Positions 34,200 to 44,320 of a stretch of DNA of 64,000 nucleotides are shown piece after piece (position 1 is the first letter of the stretch; each line of letters opens with the position of its first letter). Position numbers and translations under genes: made by a program. The notes beneath the pieces were generated by a model. That model saw only the letters and a list, made by a program, of their open reading frames with translations, had not been told where the DNA came from and did no database searches. Source of the DNA: Candidatus Marimicrobium litorale. GTDB taxonomy: Bacteria; Pseudomonadota; Gammaproteobacteria; Pseudomonadales; Halieaceae. The stretch is taken from positions 2,232,001 through 2,296,000 of the forward strand of contig NZ_SHNO01000001.1 of assembly GCF_026262645.1 (NCBI RefSeq). The letters run 5' to 3'.

Positions 34200-35462
34200 A
34201 TGCCTCGCAAGAACGCCTTCTATGCCCAGTCCGGCGGTGTCACAGCCGTTATTAACGCCTCCGCCTGCGGGGTTATTGAAACGGCACGAGCGCATCGCGC
34301 TGACATCGGTAAGGTCTATGCCGGGCGCAATGGCATCATAGGAGCCCTGCGGGAAGACCTGATCGACACCAGCAAAGAGAGTGCGGCCGCTATCCACGGC
34401 CTGTTGAGCACGCCTTCGGGCGCTTTCGGCTCCTGCCGCTACAAGCTGAAAAGCCTCGAGGAGAACCGCGCGGAATACGAGCGATTGATCGAGGTGTTCA
34501 AGGCGCACAATATCGGTTACTTTTTTTATAACGGCGGCGGCGACTCGGCTGATACCTGCCTCAAGATTTCACAACTGAGCGAAACACTGGGCTACCCGCT
34601 ACAAGCGATCCACGTACCCAAGACCATCGACAACGACCTGCCCCTGACAGATAACTGCCCAGGCTTTGGCTCTGTAGCCAAGTACGTCGCCATTTCCACC
34701 AAGGAGGCCGCATTGGACGTGGCCTCCATGTGCGAGACCTCTACCAAGGTGTTCATCCTCGAGGTAATGGGCCGCCATGCGGGGTGGATTGCCGGCGCCG
34801 CAGGACTGGCGGCAGAAGAAGAAGGGGACGCACCCCATATCATTCTGTTCCCCGAGATTGCCTTTAATCACAAGAAGTTCATGGCGCGGGTGCAGCGCAC
34901 CGTGAAGCGCTTCGGCTATTGCGTCATCGTGGCCTCTGAGGGCGCACAATACAAAGACGGTACATTTCTATCGGAATCCGGCGTCAAAGATGCCTTCGGC
35001 CACAGCCAGCTAGGCGGCCTCGCGCCTCTGCTGGCCGGCATGATCAAGGACGAGCTGGGCTACAAATACCACTGGGCCGTAGCGGATTATCTGCAGCGCT
35101 CAGCGCGACACATCGCCTCGCAAACCGATGTAGACCAGGCCTATGCTCTGGGCAAGGCGGCGGTTGAATACGCTCTCGCTGGTGAAAATGCGGTCATGCC
35201 CTGCATAGAACGGGGTAAGGGTAAACGCTATCGCTGGTCAATCGGCAAAGCGCCTTTGGACAAAGTGGCCAACGTGGAAAAAATGATGCCTCGCAACTAC
35301 ATCACCCGCGACGGCTTCGGTATCACCGAGCCAGCACGGGCGTATTTCGCGCCACTCATTATGGGTGAAGCCTACCCCGACTACCGGGGGGGCCTGCCTG
35401 TCTATGTGAAATTGAAAAATCACTCTGTGGAACGCAAGCTCAAAAGACGCTTCAAGGTCTAG
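34200..35462 (+). CDS. pfp: PPi-dependent 6-phosphofructokinase
   Basis: 420 residues from ATG 34200 (MPRKNAFYAQSGG). YNGGGDSADT places Asp at the position that is Gly104 in ATP-dependent enzymes, and PKTIDNDLP has Lys in place of PGTIDND; both mark use of pyrophosphate rather than ATP. MGRHAGWIAG and ASEGAQ complete the fructose-6-phosphate site. Reversible glycolytic/gluconeogenic step. Next to the pyrophosphatase gene, which acts on the same phosphate donor. Divergent from mpl. Confidence 0.92.
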   Translation: MPRKNAFYAQSGGVTAVINASACGVIETARAHRADIGKVYAGRNGIIGALREDLIDTSKESAAAIHGLLSTPSGAFGSCRYKLKSLEENRAEYERLIEVFKAHNIGYFFYNGGGDSADTCLKISQLSETLGYPLQAIHVPKTIDNDLPLTDNCPGFGSVAKYVAISTKEAALDVASMCETSTKVFILEVMGRHAGWIAGAAGLAAEEEGDAPHIILFPEIAFNHKKFMARVQRTVKRFGYCVIVASEGAQYKDGTFLSESGVKDAFGHSQLGGLAPLLAGMIKDELGYKYHWAVADYLQRSARHIASQTDVDQAYALGKAAVEYALAGENAVMPCIERGKGKRYRWSIGKAPLDKVANVEKMMPRNYITRDGFGITEPARAYFAPLIMGEAYPDYRGGLPVYVKLKNHSVERKLKRRFKV

Positions 35463-35641
35463 CGTTCTGAAAGCTGCGGCCGGTCTCGAAATCGAAACCG
35501 CAGCGAGGCACCCGGCAACACTGCTTCAAATACTGTAATCCCCACTTTTTATCCCGATACAGCGAGATTTTAACTGACCTTGTCTGTACAATGCGCGCCT
35601 TCCGATTTAGGCAACCTACTGTTTCACCTCGAGGAAAACCC

Positions 35642-36286
35642 ATGTACAGCAACAGCGACTTTAACCGGTGGCGCCGGCATCCGTGGCACGGTCTCCGCGC
35701 GCAAAAAGACGATATGCCCGAAGATATCGTTCAGGTTTATGTGGAAATGACGCCGGCCGACGTGGTCAAGTACGAACTGGACAAATCATCCGGTTTCCTC
35801 GTGGTAGATCGGCCACAGCGAACCACCTCCAGCCCCCCCGCCCTTTACGGCTTCATTCCGCGCACCTATTGCGCAGAAGAAGTCGCCGCCCGCTGCCCGG
35901 GTGTCGACATAGCCGACGGCGATCCATTGGACATCTGTGTTTACTCCGAGCGGCACATCACCCGCGCCGACATCGTACTGCGCGCGCGCGTTGTGGGCGG
36001 CATTCAGATGATTGACGGCGGTGAGGCAGACGACAAAATCGTTGCCGTGCTTGAGGGAGATAACATCTGGGGGCATGTACAGGACATCACGGACCTGCCG
36101 TCCATCAAGACCGAGCGCCTGCAGCACTATTTTTCTACCTACAAGATGATTCCGGGCAAGGAAACTGACATCAAGGTGGACTTCGTTTATGGCCGCGAGG
36201 AAGCACTGAAAGTAATCGCCGCATCACAACGGGACTACTCAAATCACTTCGGGCACCTGCATACAGAGGCCAAGGCCAAGGAATAA
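35642..36286 (+). CDS. ppa: inorganic pyrophosphatase (soluble, type I-like)
   Basis: 214 residues from ATG 35642, after a GAGGAAAA ribosome site. KYELDKSSGFLVVDRPQRT, YGFIPRTYC and DGDPLDICVYSE carry the Lys, Tyr and acidic metal residues of family I pyrophosphatases, and DDKIVAVLEGD the later Asp-Lys pair. Slightly longer than the E. coli enzyme. Hydrolyses PPi. Its position right after a PPi-using phosphofructokinase is notable, since the enzymes compete for PPi. Confidence 0.92.
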   Translation: MYSNSDFNRWRRHPWHGLRAQKDDMPEDIVQVYVEMTPADVVKYELDKSSGFLVVDRPQRTTSSPPALYGFIPRTYCAEEVAARCPGVDIADGDPLDICVYSERHITRADIVLRARVVGGIQMIDGGEADDKIVAVLEGDNIWGHVQDITDLPSIKTERLQHYFSTYKMIPGKETDIKVDFVYGREEALKVIAASQRDYSNHFGHLHTEAKAKE

Positions 36287-36298
36287 CGCGAGACAGGA

Positions 36299-37018
36299 CT
36301 AGGCTTTCGCGCGAGGCCCACACCAGCTTCCCGGCACTTCAACGTAGCGCTGCAGTATGCCGGGGAGTGTTTTTTCTATTTCATCACGCAACTGCAGCTC
36401 ATCGCTATTTGCATTCCAGCAGGCCACCAGCACCTCTGCGCTCATCCTGCGCTCCCACTCTCGAGACAGGGGGGCATAACTGAGGTGCCAACGCTCTGGC
36501 GCCACCCCTCCACGGTCTTCGCTGTAAGGCCGGTAAAATCCATGCGATGTCTGAGCGGCCATACGCTGATCCAGCCAGCAGTGCAAAGCATCGAACGGGC
36601 CGCCCGCGCTGACTTCCGCTGCGGATAACTGCAGCCGGTAACCCTCCGGAACAGCGCTCGCGTCGTAAACATCGAGGTCGGTTCCCCAGTGGTGTCGGGA
36701 GGTGCCTGGTATCGCCGAGTAGCGCAGGATTGCATGAAGCCTGTCTCCGGGAGACATATCAGCCAGCATCACAGGCTCATCGTTGTCGTCGTAAACCGGT
36801 CGCTCACCGCGGGCCTTGCCGTTCCAGATGGCCAGCTGGCGCTCGAAGGAGCGAAAACTACTGGCGATCACCAGATCGAAGCCCGCCGCCGCCGCGTCTT
36901 CCCGCAGTGCCGAAAACGCGTCGGCCGCAGGCAGTTGCAGGCGATGCCCGCCGGGCAAGTTCACCAGGTGCGAATCATCCAGTCCGGTTAGCTGGGCGCG
37001 CTCAGGCTGCACCGACAT
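36299..37018 (-). CDS. D-alanyl-D-alanine carboxypeptidase, VanY-like (M15)
   Basis: 239 residues. IASSFRSFERQLAIWNGKARG, PGTSRHHWGTDLDVYD (zinc His and Asp) and APERWHLSYAP (Glu and His) are the M15B zinc-site motifs. There is no obvious signal peptide, so the location is uncertain; relatives trim peptidoglycan stem peptides. ATG at 37018. Convergent with ppa. Confidence 0.85.
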   Translation of the reverse strand: MSVQPERAQLTGLDDSHLVNLPGGHRLQLPAADAFSALREDAAAAGFDLVIASSFRSFERQLAIWNGKARGERPVYDDNDEPVMLADMSPGDRLHAILRYSAIPGTSRHHWGTDLDVYDASAVPEGYRLQLSAAEVSAGGPFDALHCWLDQRMAAQTSHGFYRPYSEDRGGVAPERWHLSYAPLSREWERRMSAEVLVACWNANSDELQLRDEIEKTLPGILQRYVEVPGSWCGPRAKA

Positions 37019-37129
37019 ATACAGTCACTCCATCATGCAACATGGCATCGAACCGTGCGCGGGTTGCACGTTTCGAAACCCATCCTAGCGCGAACCACCG
37101 CAAATCGACAGTCAACGACTGGACAACGA

Positions 37130-37837
37130 CTAAGGGGGGTCGGGGGAGAAGGTTAAGGGGGCTTCCAGTGTCAGGCCGGCGGGATCAACCCGGCTGCGCC
37201 ACGCGAGGATTTCAACGCCGGCCGCCTGTGCTTCAACCATTGCCTCGCGGTAACGGCGATCGATATCTCCCGCAACGCTGACATGATCGATTCCAGCATG
37301 GAGGACACAAAAAAACAGGACGGCGCGAGTGTCTTTTTGCGCCGCAATACGCGCCAGCTCACCCAGGTGTTTACGACCGCGCTCACTGACCGCGTCGGGG
37401 AACACCCCAAGGCCCCCCTCGCGACAGAGCGTCACGGATTTCACCTCGATAAACGCTCGACCAACATCCCCCTCAAGCAGCAGATCGATACGGCTGCCTT
37501 CGCCATATTTCACCTCGCGACGAATGTCTGGATATGCCTCGAAGCCGCTGATAATGCCCGCTTCAAACGCCTCTCTCACAACGGCATTGGCCTTTGCCGA
37601 GTGAATACAGGCCATGCCCTGTGAGGTCTCAACCAGCTCCCAGGTATGGGGATACTTACGCGTCCGCGAATCGCTGACAGACAGCCATACCCTGCTGCCA
37701 GGTTCTGCACAGCCCGTCATGGCGCCCGTATTAGGGCAATGGGCTGTCAGAGTCACGCCGTCAGACAATTCCACATCGGCAAGGAACCGTTTGTAGCGAC
37801 GCAGCAGGGTTCCCTCTACGAGGTCTGAAAACATCAT
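37130..37837 (-). CDS. sfsA: SfsA family protein
   Basis: 235 residues, family length. GTLLRRYKRFLADVELSDG, AHCPNTGAMTGCAEPGSRVWLS, FIEVKSVTL and FPDAVSERGRKHLGEL are SfsA signatures; the fold combines an OB-like part with a nuclease-like core (ExK motif in FIEVK). Named for sugar fermentation stimulation; precise role unsettled. Nearly abuts the aminotransferase gene, probably one operon. Confidence 0.95.
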   Translation of the reverse strand: MMFSDLVEGTLLRRYKRFLADVELSDGVTLTAHCPNTGAMTGCAEPGSRVWLSVSDSRTRKYPHTWELVETSQGMACIHSAKANAVVREAFEAGIISGFEAYPDIRREVKYGEGSRIDLLLEGDVGRAFIEVKSVTLCREGGLGVFPDAVSERGRKHLGELARIAAQKDTRAVLFFCVLHAGIDHVSVAGDIDRRYREAMVEAQAAGVEILAWRSRVDPAGLTLEAPLTFSPDPP

Positions 37838-37838
37838 A

Positions 37839-39026
37839 TTAGCCCAGCACCCTGGCCAATCGCTCCACTGCCAGTTCCAGCCGGTCCATCCCGGTGGTAT
37901 AGGAAAAGCGTACGTGCTCAGCCGATCGATGATGCCCGAAATCCATGCCCGGGGTGAGCGCTACGCCGTGCTCCTCCAGCAAGCGCAGACAGAATGCCTG
38001 ACTGTCATGGGTAAAACGGCTGGCGTCGGCATAGATATAGAACGCGCCCGTTGGGGTGCACGGCACGGAAAAACCCAGGTTCTGTAAAGCGGGCAACAGA
38101 AAGTCGCGACGCAGACGGAAAATATCCCGGCGCTCCTCAAGAATGGCAAGGGTACTCGGTTCAAAACCGGCCAGTGCCGCATGCTGGGCCATGGTCGACA
38201 TGGAAATAAACAGGTTCTGTGCGAGCTTTTCCATCTCCTTCACCGCGGCTTCTGGCGCTACCAGCCAACCCAGGCGCCAGCCAGTCATGCCAAAATACTT
38301 GGAAAAGCTGTTCACGACAAAGGCGTCAGGATCAACCTCCAAAACGGACGGTGCGTCGCCCTCGTACACCAACCCGTGGTATATCTCGTCTACCAGCAGA
38401 TGCCCGTTGCGCGCACGGACTTCTGCCGAAAGCGCCGCCAGTTGCGGTCGAGACAGGGCTGTTCCGGTCGGGTTAGCAGGGGATGCCACCATGGCACCCA
38501 CCGTATTGTCCGCCCAGTTGTCGGCAACGAGTTCAGCATTGAGCTGGTAATTACTTGACGCGTCGACCGGCACCAGCTGCCCTCGTCCCTCAACCAGACG
38601 CATGAAGTGCCGATTACAGGGATAACCGGGGTCGCTCATCAACATGCCATCCCCCGGATTCATCAACAGGGCGGCGATCAGCAGGAGGGCCCCGGACGCG
38701 CCGGGCGTGACCATGATCCTCGAAGGCGGAATATCCAGTCCGTAGTGATCCTGATAGTGGCGAGAAAGTGCCTCCCTGAGTGGCGGGATGCCCGCGGCTT
38801 GTGAATAGTGAGTGGCGCCGCGTTTAAGCGCAGCCCTGCCAGCCTCGATAATGGGCTTGGCCGTGGCGAAATCAGGTTCGCCCGCGGCCATATGCACGAT
38901 ATCCGCACCGGCCGCCTCTAACGCGGTAGCACGCGCCAGTACCTCCACCACGCGGAATGGCTCAATCTCGTCGACGCGATCGGCGAAACCCCGTGAACGG
39001 CCTGACTCGGGTTTGGATTCCGACAT
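37839..39026 (-). CDS. PLP-dependent aminotransferase, class I
   Basis: 395 residues from ATG 39026. [43 protein letters not shown] and [20 protein letters not shown] (PLP Lys) follow the fold-type I aminotransferase plan of the aspartate/tyrosine group. The amino acid used is unknown. Upstream of sfsA by 1 bp on the same strand. Confidence 0.9.
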   Translation of the reverse strand: MSESKPESGRSRGFADRVDEIEPFRVVEVLARATALEAAGADIVHMAAGEPDFATAKPIIEAGRAALKRGATHYSQAAGIPPLREALSRHYQDHYGLDIPPSRIMVTPGASGALLLIAALLMNPGDGMLMSDPGYPCNRHFMRLVEGRGQLVPVDASSNYQLNAELVADNWADNTVGAMVASPANPTGTALSRPQLAALSAEVRARNGHLLVDEIYHGLVYEGDAPSVLEVDPDAFVVNSFSKYFGMTGWRLGWLVAPEAAVKEMEKLAQNLFISMSTMAQHAALAGFEPSTLAILEERRDIFRLRRDFLLPALQNLGFSVPCTPTGAFYIYADASRFTHDSQAFCLRLLEEHGVALTPGMDFGHHRSAEHVRFSYTTGMDRLELAVERLARVLG

Positions 39027-39224
39027 ATAACAGTCCCATTTGCAGCAACGCGCTATTCTACCAACGACCACAGGGGGGTGACAGCAAGATGGAAATTCAA
39101 TGTAGAAATAGTGGCGCGCATAGCGGTAATCTGGTAGTTTCAGCGCCCTTATAAATCTGGCCTCGAGCCATCGTGCCAGATAGCCCCAATAACAGTGCGT
39201 TACCAGGAGTATGGGACAATAGCC

Positions 39225-40064
39225 ATGCCACGAAATACCAAGACAGGGAAAGCACCCGCTAAGAAGGCGACGGCCAAGAAAAAGGCACCCGCCAAGAAAG
39301 CCGCCGCTAAGAAAGCACCTGCCAAGAAAAAGGCACCCGCTAAGAAAGCACCCGCCAAAAAAGCGCCTGCCAAGAAAAAGGTACCCGCTAAGAAAGCACC
39401 CGCCAAAAAAGCGCCTGCCAAGAAAAAGGCACCCGCTAAGAAAGCACCCGCTAAGAAAGCACCCGCTAAGAAAGCACCCGCCAAAAAAGCGCCTGCCAAG
39501 AAAAAGGCACCCGCTAAGAAAGCGCCCGTTAAAAAAGCGCCCGCTAAAAAGGCCGCCGCCAAAAAATCACCCCCCAGAAAGGTGCCCGCCCGGAAGACGG
39601 CGCCTGTTAGGCGAAAGGCACCGGCTCGCATCAAGTACAAACCCGGCAATCCTGAATTCCAGAACTTTGAACCCTACCAGCCTAGCCGCGGCGAAGCCTA
39701 CATGAACGAACCACAGCGTGAACACTTTCTCGGCCTGCTGCTTAACTGGAAGTCCGAGCTGATGCAGGAAGTCGATCGCACCGTGATGCACATGAAGGAT
39801 GAAGCAGCCAACTTTCCCGATCCGGCAGACCGCGCCACCCAGGAAGAGGAGTTCAGTCTGGAGCTGCGCACGCGTGATCGGGAGCGCAAGCTGATCAAGA
39901 AGATCGACGCGACCATGGAGCTGATCGATCAGGACGATTACGGCTACTGCGAAGCCTGCGGCGTGGAAATCGGCATTCAACGACTGGAAGCCCGACCCAC
40001 CGCCACCCAGTGCATCGACTGCAAGACTCTGGCTGAAATCAAAGAAAAACAGGAACTGGGTTAA
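39225..40064 (+). CDS. dksA: DksA with a long Lys/Ala/Pro-repeat N-terminal tail
   Basis: 279 residues from ATG 39225 against about 150 for ordinary DksA. Residues about 5-135 are near-perfect repeats of (K)KAPAKK, strongly basic like histone H1 tails or AlgP. The rest is canonical DksA: coiled-coil tip PDPADRAT (DxxDxA), then [13 protein letters not shown]...TQCIDC zinc finger. DksA binds the RNA polymerase secondary channel and works with ppGpp. gluQ follows by 17 bp, the usual pairing. The tail may bind DNA or polyphosphate; this is inference. The repeat DNA can expand or contract. Confidence 0.95.
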   Translation: MPRNTKTGKAPAKKATAKKKAPAKKAAAKKAPAKKKAPAKKAPAKKAPAKKKVPAKKAPAKKAPAKKKAPAKKAPAKKAPAKKAPAKKAPAKKKAPAKKAPVKKAPAKKAAAKKSPPRKVPARKTAPVRRKAPARIKYKPGNPEFQNFEPYQPSRGEAYMNEPQREHFLGLLLNWKSELMQEVDRTVMHMKDEAANFPDPADRATQEEEFSLELRTRDRERKLIKKIDATMELIDQDDYGYCEACGVEIGIQRLEARPTATQCIDCKTLAEIKEKQELG

Positions 40065-40081
40065 TCCCCCGGGCGCTTATC

Positions 40082-40981
40082 GTGCCCGACTCCAGCACGC
40101 CCTACCGCGGCCGCTTTGCTCCCTCGCCAACTGGCCCGTTACACCTCGGGTCGCTGATAGCAGCGCTGGCCAGCTGTCTGGACGCGCGCGCTCAGCAGGG
40201 CTCATGGCTGGTCCGCATCGATGATCTGGATCCGCCGCGCGAGGAATCAGGCGCAACAGCTAGCATTCTGCAGAGCCTGCGCTGTCACGCGCTGCACTGG
40301 GACGAGGACATCCTGTACCAGAGTCATCGCTCCCTCGCCTACCAAAAAGTACTCGACACTCTGCAGGCAACGGGGTTGTTGTTTGCCTGTGATTGCCCGC
40401 GCGTCAAGCTCGACGCCAACGGCAACTGCGGCGGCGGCTGTCGCCGCCGCCAGACAGGCATCACCGGTCCGGCAGCGCTGCGGGCGCACCTATCGGAAGG
40501 CAGTGTTATTCGCTTCACAGACCAGCTTCAGGGCCAGCAGACTCTCGCCAGCGGGCAGCCCATTAACGACTTCGTAGTTCGACGCAGGGACGGCCTGAAT
40601 GCCTACCAGCTCGCCGTGGTAGTGGACGACGCCGCGCAGGGAATTAACCACGTCGTTCGAGGGTCTGACTTGCTGGACACCACCGCGAAACAGGTCTTCC
40701 TGCAACAGCAGCTGGGCTACCCAACACCGGTCTACTGCCATCTGCCGGTTATCACCAACTCGCTGGGACAGAAATTCAGCAAACAGACTCACGCCCCTCC
40801 GCTGAACGATGATGCCGCTGCAGGCAATCTGCGCCTCGCGTTGTCTTTCCTGAATCAGCCGGAGCCGCCGCCTGGCCTGTTGCAGCCCGCCGATATCCTG
40901 ACCTTTGCGACTACCCACTGGCAGCGTAATGAAATCCCCGCGCGCGCAGCTATCGACGCAGCCGCCATCGGAGTCACCTGA
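40082..40981 (+). CDS. gluQ: glutamyl-Q tRNA(Asp) synthetase
   Basis: 299 residues. RFAPSPTGPLHLGSLIAALAS is the HIGH region; CDCPRVKLDANGNCGGGC holds the zinc cysteines; GQKFSKQ is the KMSKS equivalent. It lacks the anticodon-binding domain of full GluRS. It charges glutamate onto queuosine of tRNA-Asp. Paired with dksA as in other gammaproteobacteria. GTG start at 40082. Confidence 0.96.
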   Translation: MPDSSTPYRGRFAPSPTGPLHLGSLIAALASCLDARAQQGSWLVRIDDLDPPREESGATASILQSLRCHALHWDEDILYQSHRSLAYQKVLDTLQATGLLFACDCPRVKLDANGNCGGGCRRRQTGITGPAALRAHLSEGSVIRFTDQLQGQQTLASGQPINDFVVRRRDGLNAYQLAVVVDDAAQGINHVVRGSDLLDTTAKQVFLQQQLGYPTPVYCHLPVITNSLGQKFSKQTHAPPLNDDAAAGNLRLALSFLNQPEPPPGLLQPADILTFATTHWQRNEIPARAAIDAAAIGVT

Positions 40982-41091
40982 GGCCCCGCAGCTTTACCCG
41001 CCCTGAGCGCTTCAGTATTATCGCCAGACCGCTGCAGCACCGGCACAGATAAAAGCCCTGTCGCTTCGCTAACCAAAGGGGGATCACGAGC

Positions 41092-41268
41092 GTGTACATC
41101 AATCGCCTGTTGTTACTGGCCGCCGGAGCCTTCCTGATTTTTTTTCCTGCCTTTGAAAACTGGATTATTAATTCAGAGGTGGCCTGGTACCGTCCCTGGC
41201 AGTTCTGGCTTGTGATTGTGGTGGCGGCTTACTGGAATCAGCGATCGAGGTATCCGGATGAGCTTTAG
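41092..41268 (+). CDS. cbrX: CbrX-like small membrane protein overlapping cbrA
   Basis: 58 residues from GTG 41092 (product starts MYINRLLLLAAG and ends RYPDEL). Two membrane segments flank a short Trp-rich loop (FENWIINSEVAWYRPWQFW). It overlaps the start of cbrA by 11 bp. In Pseudomonas a similar tiny ORF, cbrX, overlaps cbrA and is needed for its translation. Named by position and size, not by sequence match. Confidence 0.7.
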   Translation: MYINRLLLLAAGAFLIFFPAFENWIINSEVAWYRPWQFWLVIVVAAYWNQRSRYPDEL

Positions 41269-44233
41269 CCTCGCACAGATACTCCTGTTTATTATTGCGT
41301 ATCTGACGGGTCTGTTTGCCATCGCACACCTCGCCGACCGGGGGATAATTCCCGACCGAATCACCCGCCACCCCGCCGTTTATACACTGTCCCTCGGTGT
41401 CTTCGCAGGCGCTATGGCCAGTAACGGCGTGATGAGTCTGGCCTATGACTACGGCTATAACTTTCTCCTCTACTATGTCGGGGTGGTGTTGATGTTCGTC
41501 CTCGCGGCGGTTCTCCTGGTGCCGCTGTTGCGTCTGTGTCGTCTCTACCAGCTCGCCTCTCTAGCCGATGTGCTCACCTTTCGCTATGGCAGCCCCGTGG
41601 TCGGCGCCAGCATCACGCTGGCCATGTGCATAACCGTGCTGCCACTGCTTGCGCTGCAAATTCAAGCCGTGGCGACCAGCATACAGATTCTCGCCGGAGG
41701 CAGCTCTACGCTTTCGCCAGAGGGCGAGCACAATGGATTGGCGTTTCTGTTCTGCGTGATTATCAGCGTGTTTTCAATGCTGTTTGGCACTCGACACGCC
41801 TCAGCACAAGATCGCAACACGGGCCTGGTGACCGCCATCGCCTTTGAGTCACTGATTAAACTGACCGCCATGCTGGCACTGATGCTGGTGGCGGTGTTTT
41901 TCGTATTCGGCAGCTTCGGAGAAATGGAGCAATGGCTTCTGTCGCAGCCCGAGGTCAGCGCGCAGCTAGCCCAGCCAATGCGCGGCAACAGCGGGCTCAT
42001 ACTGTTACTCATTTTCTTCGCGGGCGCCGTGTGCATGCCCCACCTGTTTCATATGGCCTTTGCAGAGAACACCGACAGCCGCGATATGCGCGCTGCCACC
42101 TGGGGTCTGCCGCTCTACCTCATGCTACTCAGCCTGCCTGTATTACCCATCGCCTGGGCAGGCATCCGCATGGGCCACACGCTGCCCCTGGATTACAGCG
42201 CTCTGGCAATAGGCATGGTGCTGCAATCCAAATCGATCAGTGCCGTCGCGTTTGTCGCCGGCATGTCCGCGGCCAGTGCCACCATTATTATCACTACGCT
42301 GGCCCTCGCAAACATGTGCCTGAACCATCTGGTGCTGCCGCTGCGACCCCTGCAGATTGAGCGGAATCAAAGCATTTACAGTCAGCTGAAGTGGCTGCGG
42401 CGCGCGCTCATCTGTGTGCTCATTCTGGCGGGGTATGTCCTGTTCGCTTTCCTGAATCTAGGCCAGAGCCTGACTCAACTTGCGCTGGTCGCCTTCACCG
42501 GCACCCTGCAGTTTCTCCCCGGCATTATTGCCACTCCCTACTGGCCCCGAGGCAACCACTATGGCCTGATAGCGGGCCTGATGGGCGGCTTTTTGATCTG
42601 GTTCCTCGCCATGTTACTTCCACTGGCCGGCGCCGACATCCCGATGCCTCTGCAAATTCTCCTGGGCGAGGTCGCCACCGGCAATAATCGACAGTGGGCG
42701 ACCACCGCAATCGTGTCATTGGGAGTCAACAGCCTGTTATTTATGCTCGTTTCAATGTTTACACGGACCGGTGAAGAGGAAAAAGTGGCGGCTGACATCT
42801 GCTCTATGGATGATCTGCCGCGCCCAACCCGAAAAATCCTGTCGGTAAACAATGCCGCAGAATTCGCCGCCCGGATGGCTGGCGCACTGGGTAAGCACAC
42901 CGCGCAAGACGAAGTGGAGCGCGCCCTGGAAGAGCTGCAGTTTTCCATCGAGGAAAAGCGTCCCTATGCCCTGCGACGTTTGCGACGACGCATTGAAACA
43001 AACCTCTCTGGCATGCTGGGTCCAAGCGAGGCCCACCGAATTGTGGAGAGCGCCATCCCGTTTGTCGCAAGTGACGGTGATAGGGACCGGGAGGATTTTT
43101 ATCTGCTGGAGCGCAATCTGGAGCAATCCAAACCCCGTCTGACAGGACTTGCCGCCGACCTGAATGACCTGCGCAGCCACTACCGAAAGACACTGGACAA
43201 CCTCCCGATTGGTGCGTGCTCCGTAGGCGACACCGGTGAAATATTAATGTGGAACCAAAGCATGGTGCGCATTACAGGCGTCGCAGAGAGCGATATCATC
43301 GGCTCCCTGCTCAGCTCACTTCCGTCTCCCTGGAGCCGCATACTGGAGGAGTTTTTCCACAGCGATGCGAGCATGCGCGTCAAGACAGAAGTGACGCTGC
43401 CGCAGGGCAATAAGCGCTGGCTCGGACTGCACCGGACAGCGACCGACACGCTGTCAAACAACAACACCCTGATTGTAGTTGAGGATATGACTGATGTGCA
43501 GCTTCTGGAGGAGGAACTTCTGCACAGTGAGCGACTGGCTTCGATTGGACGGCTGGCCGCTGGTGTCGCTCACGAGATCGGCAACCCGGTCACGGGCATC
43601 GCCTGCCTTGCCCAGAACCTGGAGTATGAAAAAGCGCCCGGTGAGATTCAACATATGGCCCAGGACATTCTAAAGCAGACCGAGCGAGTAAACCGTATCG
43701 TCGAGTCACTGATGCACTTCTCTCATTCAGGAGCAAGAACCAGCGAGGCAACCCTGCGGTCTATCAACCTCGCGGACTGTATTGACGAGGCCATTCACTT
43801 ACTGTCACTGGATCGTGAAACAAAGCCCGCCCACTTCGACAACCGCTGTGACCGGGAGCTGCTGATAGTCGCAGACAGCCAACGCCTGCTGCAAGTGGCT
43901 ATCAACCTGTTGTCTAACGCAAGGGATGCGCGCACGGATGGCGCGGACGTCAGGATTATTGCCCGCGCCGATGAGGAGCGTGTGCAGATTGACATTGAGG
44001 ACAATGGGTGCGGGATACCCGCCGAACAGCAGAATCAGATTTTTGAACCGTTTTTCACCACCAAGGACCCCGGCGAGGGCACGGGCCTCGGGCTGGCATT
44101 GGTGTTCAGTATTATGGAAGACATGAACGGCCGTGTAAGCCTGACCAGCCCCCTCGTTGACGGCCCCTATCCGGGCACGCGATTTACCCTGCAACTTCCC
44201 CGGGGCCGTTACGATATCGACTACGATTTGTAA
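41258..44233 (+). CDS. cbrA: sensor histidine kinase CbrA with sodium/solute symporter domain
   Basis: 991 residues from ATG 41258 inside cbrX. About 1-500 is a 13-helix SSS transporter domain; a linker and a PAS-like domain ([20 protein letters not shown]) follow at about 640-750. The HisKA box has His772 ([12 protein letters not shown]), then N-box [17 protein letters not shown] and [10 protein letters not shown]. In Pseudomonas CbrA helps take up histidine and signals carbon/nitrogen state to CbrB. cbrB follows by 87 bp. Confidence 0.95.
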   Translation: MSFSLAQILLFIIAYLTGLFAIAHLADRGIIPDRITRHPAVYTLSLGVFAGAMASNGVMSLAYDYGYNFLLYYVGVVLMFVLAAVLLVPLLRLCRLYQLASLADVLTFRYGSPVVGASITLAMCITVLPLLALQIQAVATSIQILAGGSSTLSPEGEHNGLAFLFCVIISVFSMLFGTRHASAQDRNTGLVTAIAFESLIKLTAMLALMLVAVFFVFGSFGEMEQWLLSQPEVSAQLAQPMRGNSGLILLLIFFAGAVCMPHLFHMAFAENTDSRDMRAATWGLPLYLMLLSLPVLPIAWAGIRMGHTLPLDYSALAIGMVLQSKSISAVAFVAGMSAASATIIITTLALANMCLNHLVLPLRPLQIERNQSIYSQLKWLRRALICVLILAGYVLFAFLNLGQSLTQLALVAFTGTLQFLPGIIATPYWPRGNHYGLIAGLMGGFLIWFLAMLLPLAGADIPMPLQILLGEVATGNNRQWATTAIVSLGVNSLLFMLVSMFTRTGEEEKVAADICSMDDLPRPTRKILSVNNAAEFAARMAGALGKHTAQDEVERALEELQFSIEEKRPYALRRLRRRIETNLSGMLGPSEAHRIVESAIPFVASDGDRDREDFYLLERNLEQSKPRLTGLAADLNDLRSHYRKTLDNLPIGACSVGDTGEILMWNQSMVRITGVAESDIIGSLLSSLPSPWSRILEEFFHSDASMRVKTEVTLPQGNKRWLGLHRTATDTLSNNNTLIVVEDMTDVQLLEEELLHSERLASIGRLAAGVAHEIGNPVTGIACLAQNLEYEKAPGEIQHMAQDILKQTERVNRIVESLMHFSHSGARTSEATLRSINLADCIDEAIHLLSLDRETKPAHFDNRCDRELLIVADSQRLLQVAINLLSNARDARTDGADVRIIARADEERVQIDIEDNGCGIPAEQQNQIFEPFFTTKDPGEGTGLGLALVFSIMEDMNGRVSLTSPLVDGPYPGTRFTLQLPRGRYDIDYDL

Positions 44234-44320
44234 CCCTGCGTTACACAATACGCCCTCTTGACTGGCAAAACTTCCGGCCTGGTAGTATGTTGGGGAGATG
44301 CTTTCCAGAGGTAACACTGC

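Noticed and set aside
39211-39222. ATG-GGA-CAA-TAG mini-frame directly after AGGAGT upstream of dksA
   Set aside because: No gap between ribosome site and ATG, so initiation there is unlikely; ATG 39225 is used for DksA.
39200-39649. 149-residue minus-strand frame rich in Ala, Gly, Phe and Leu (AGAFLAGAF repeats)
   Set aside because: It is the antisense of the KAPAKK repeats of dksA; its hydrophobic repeat follows from the codon pattern.
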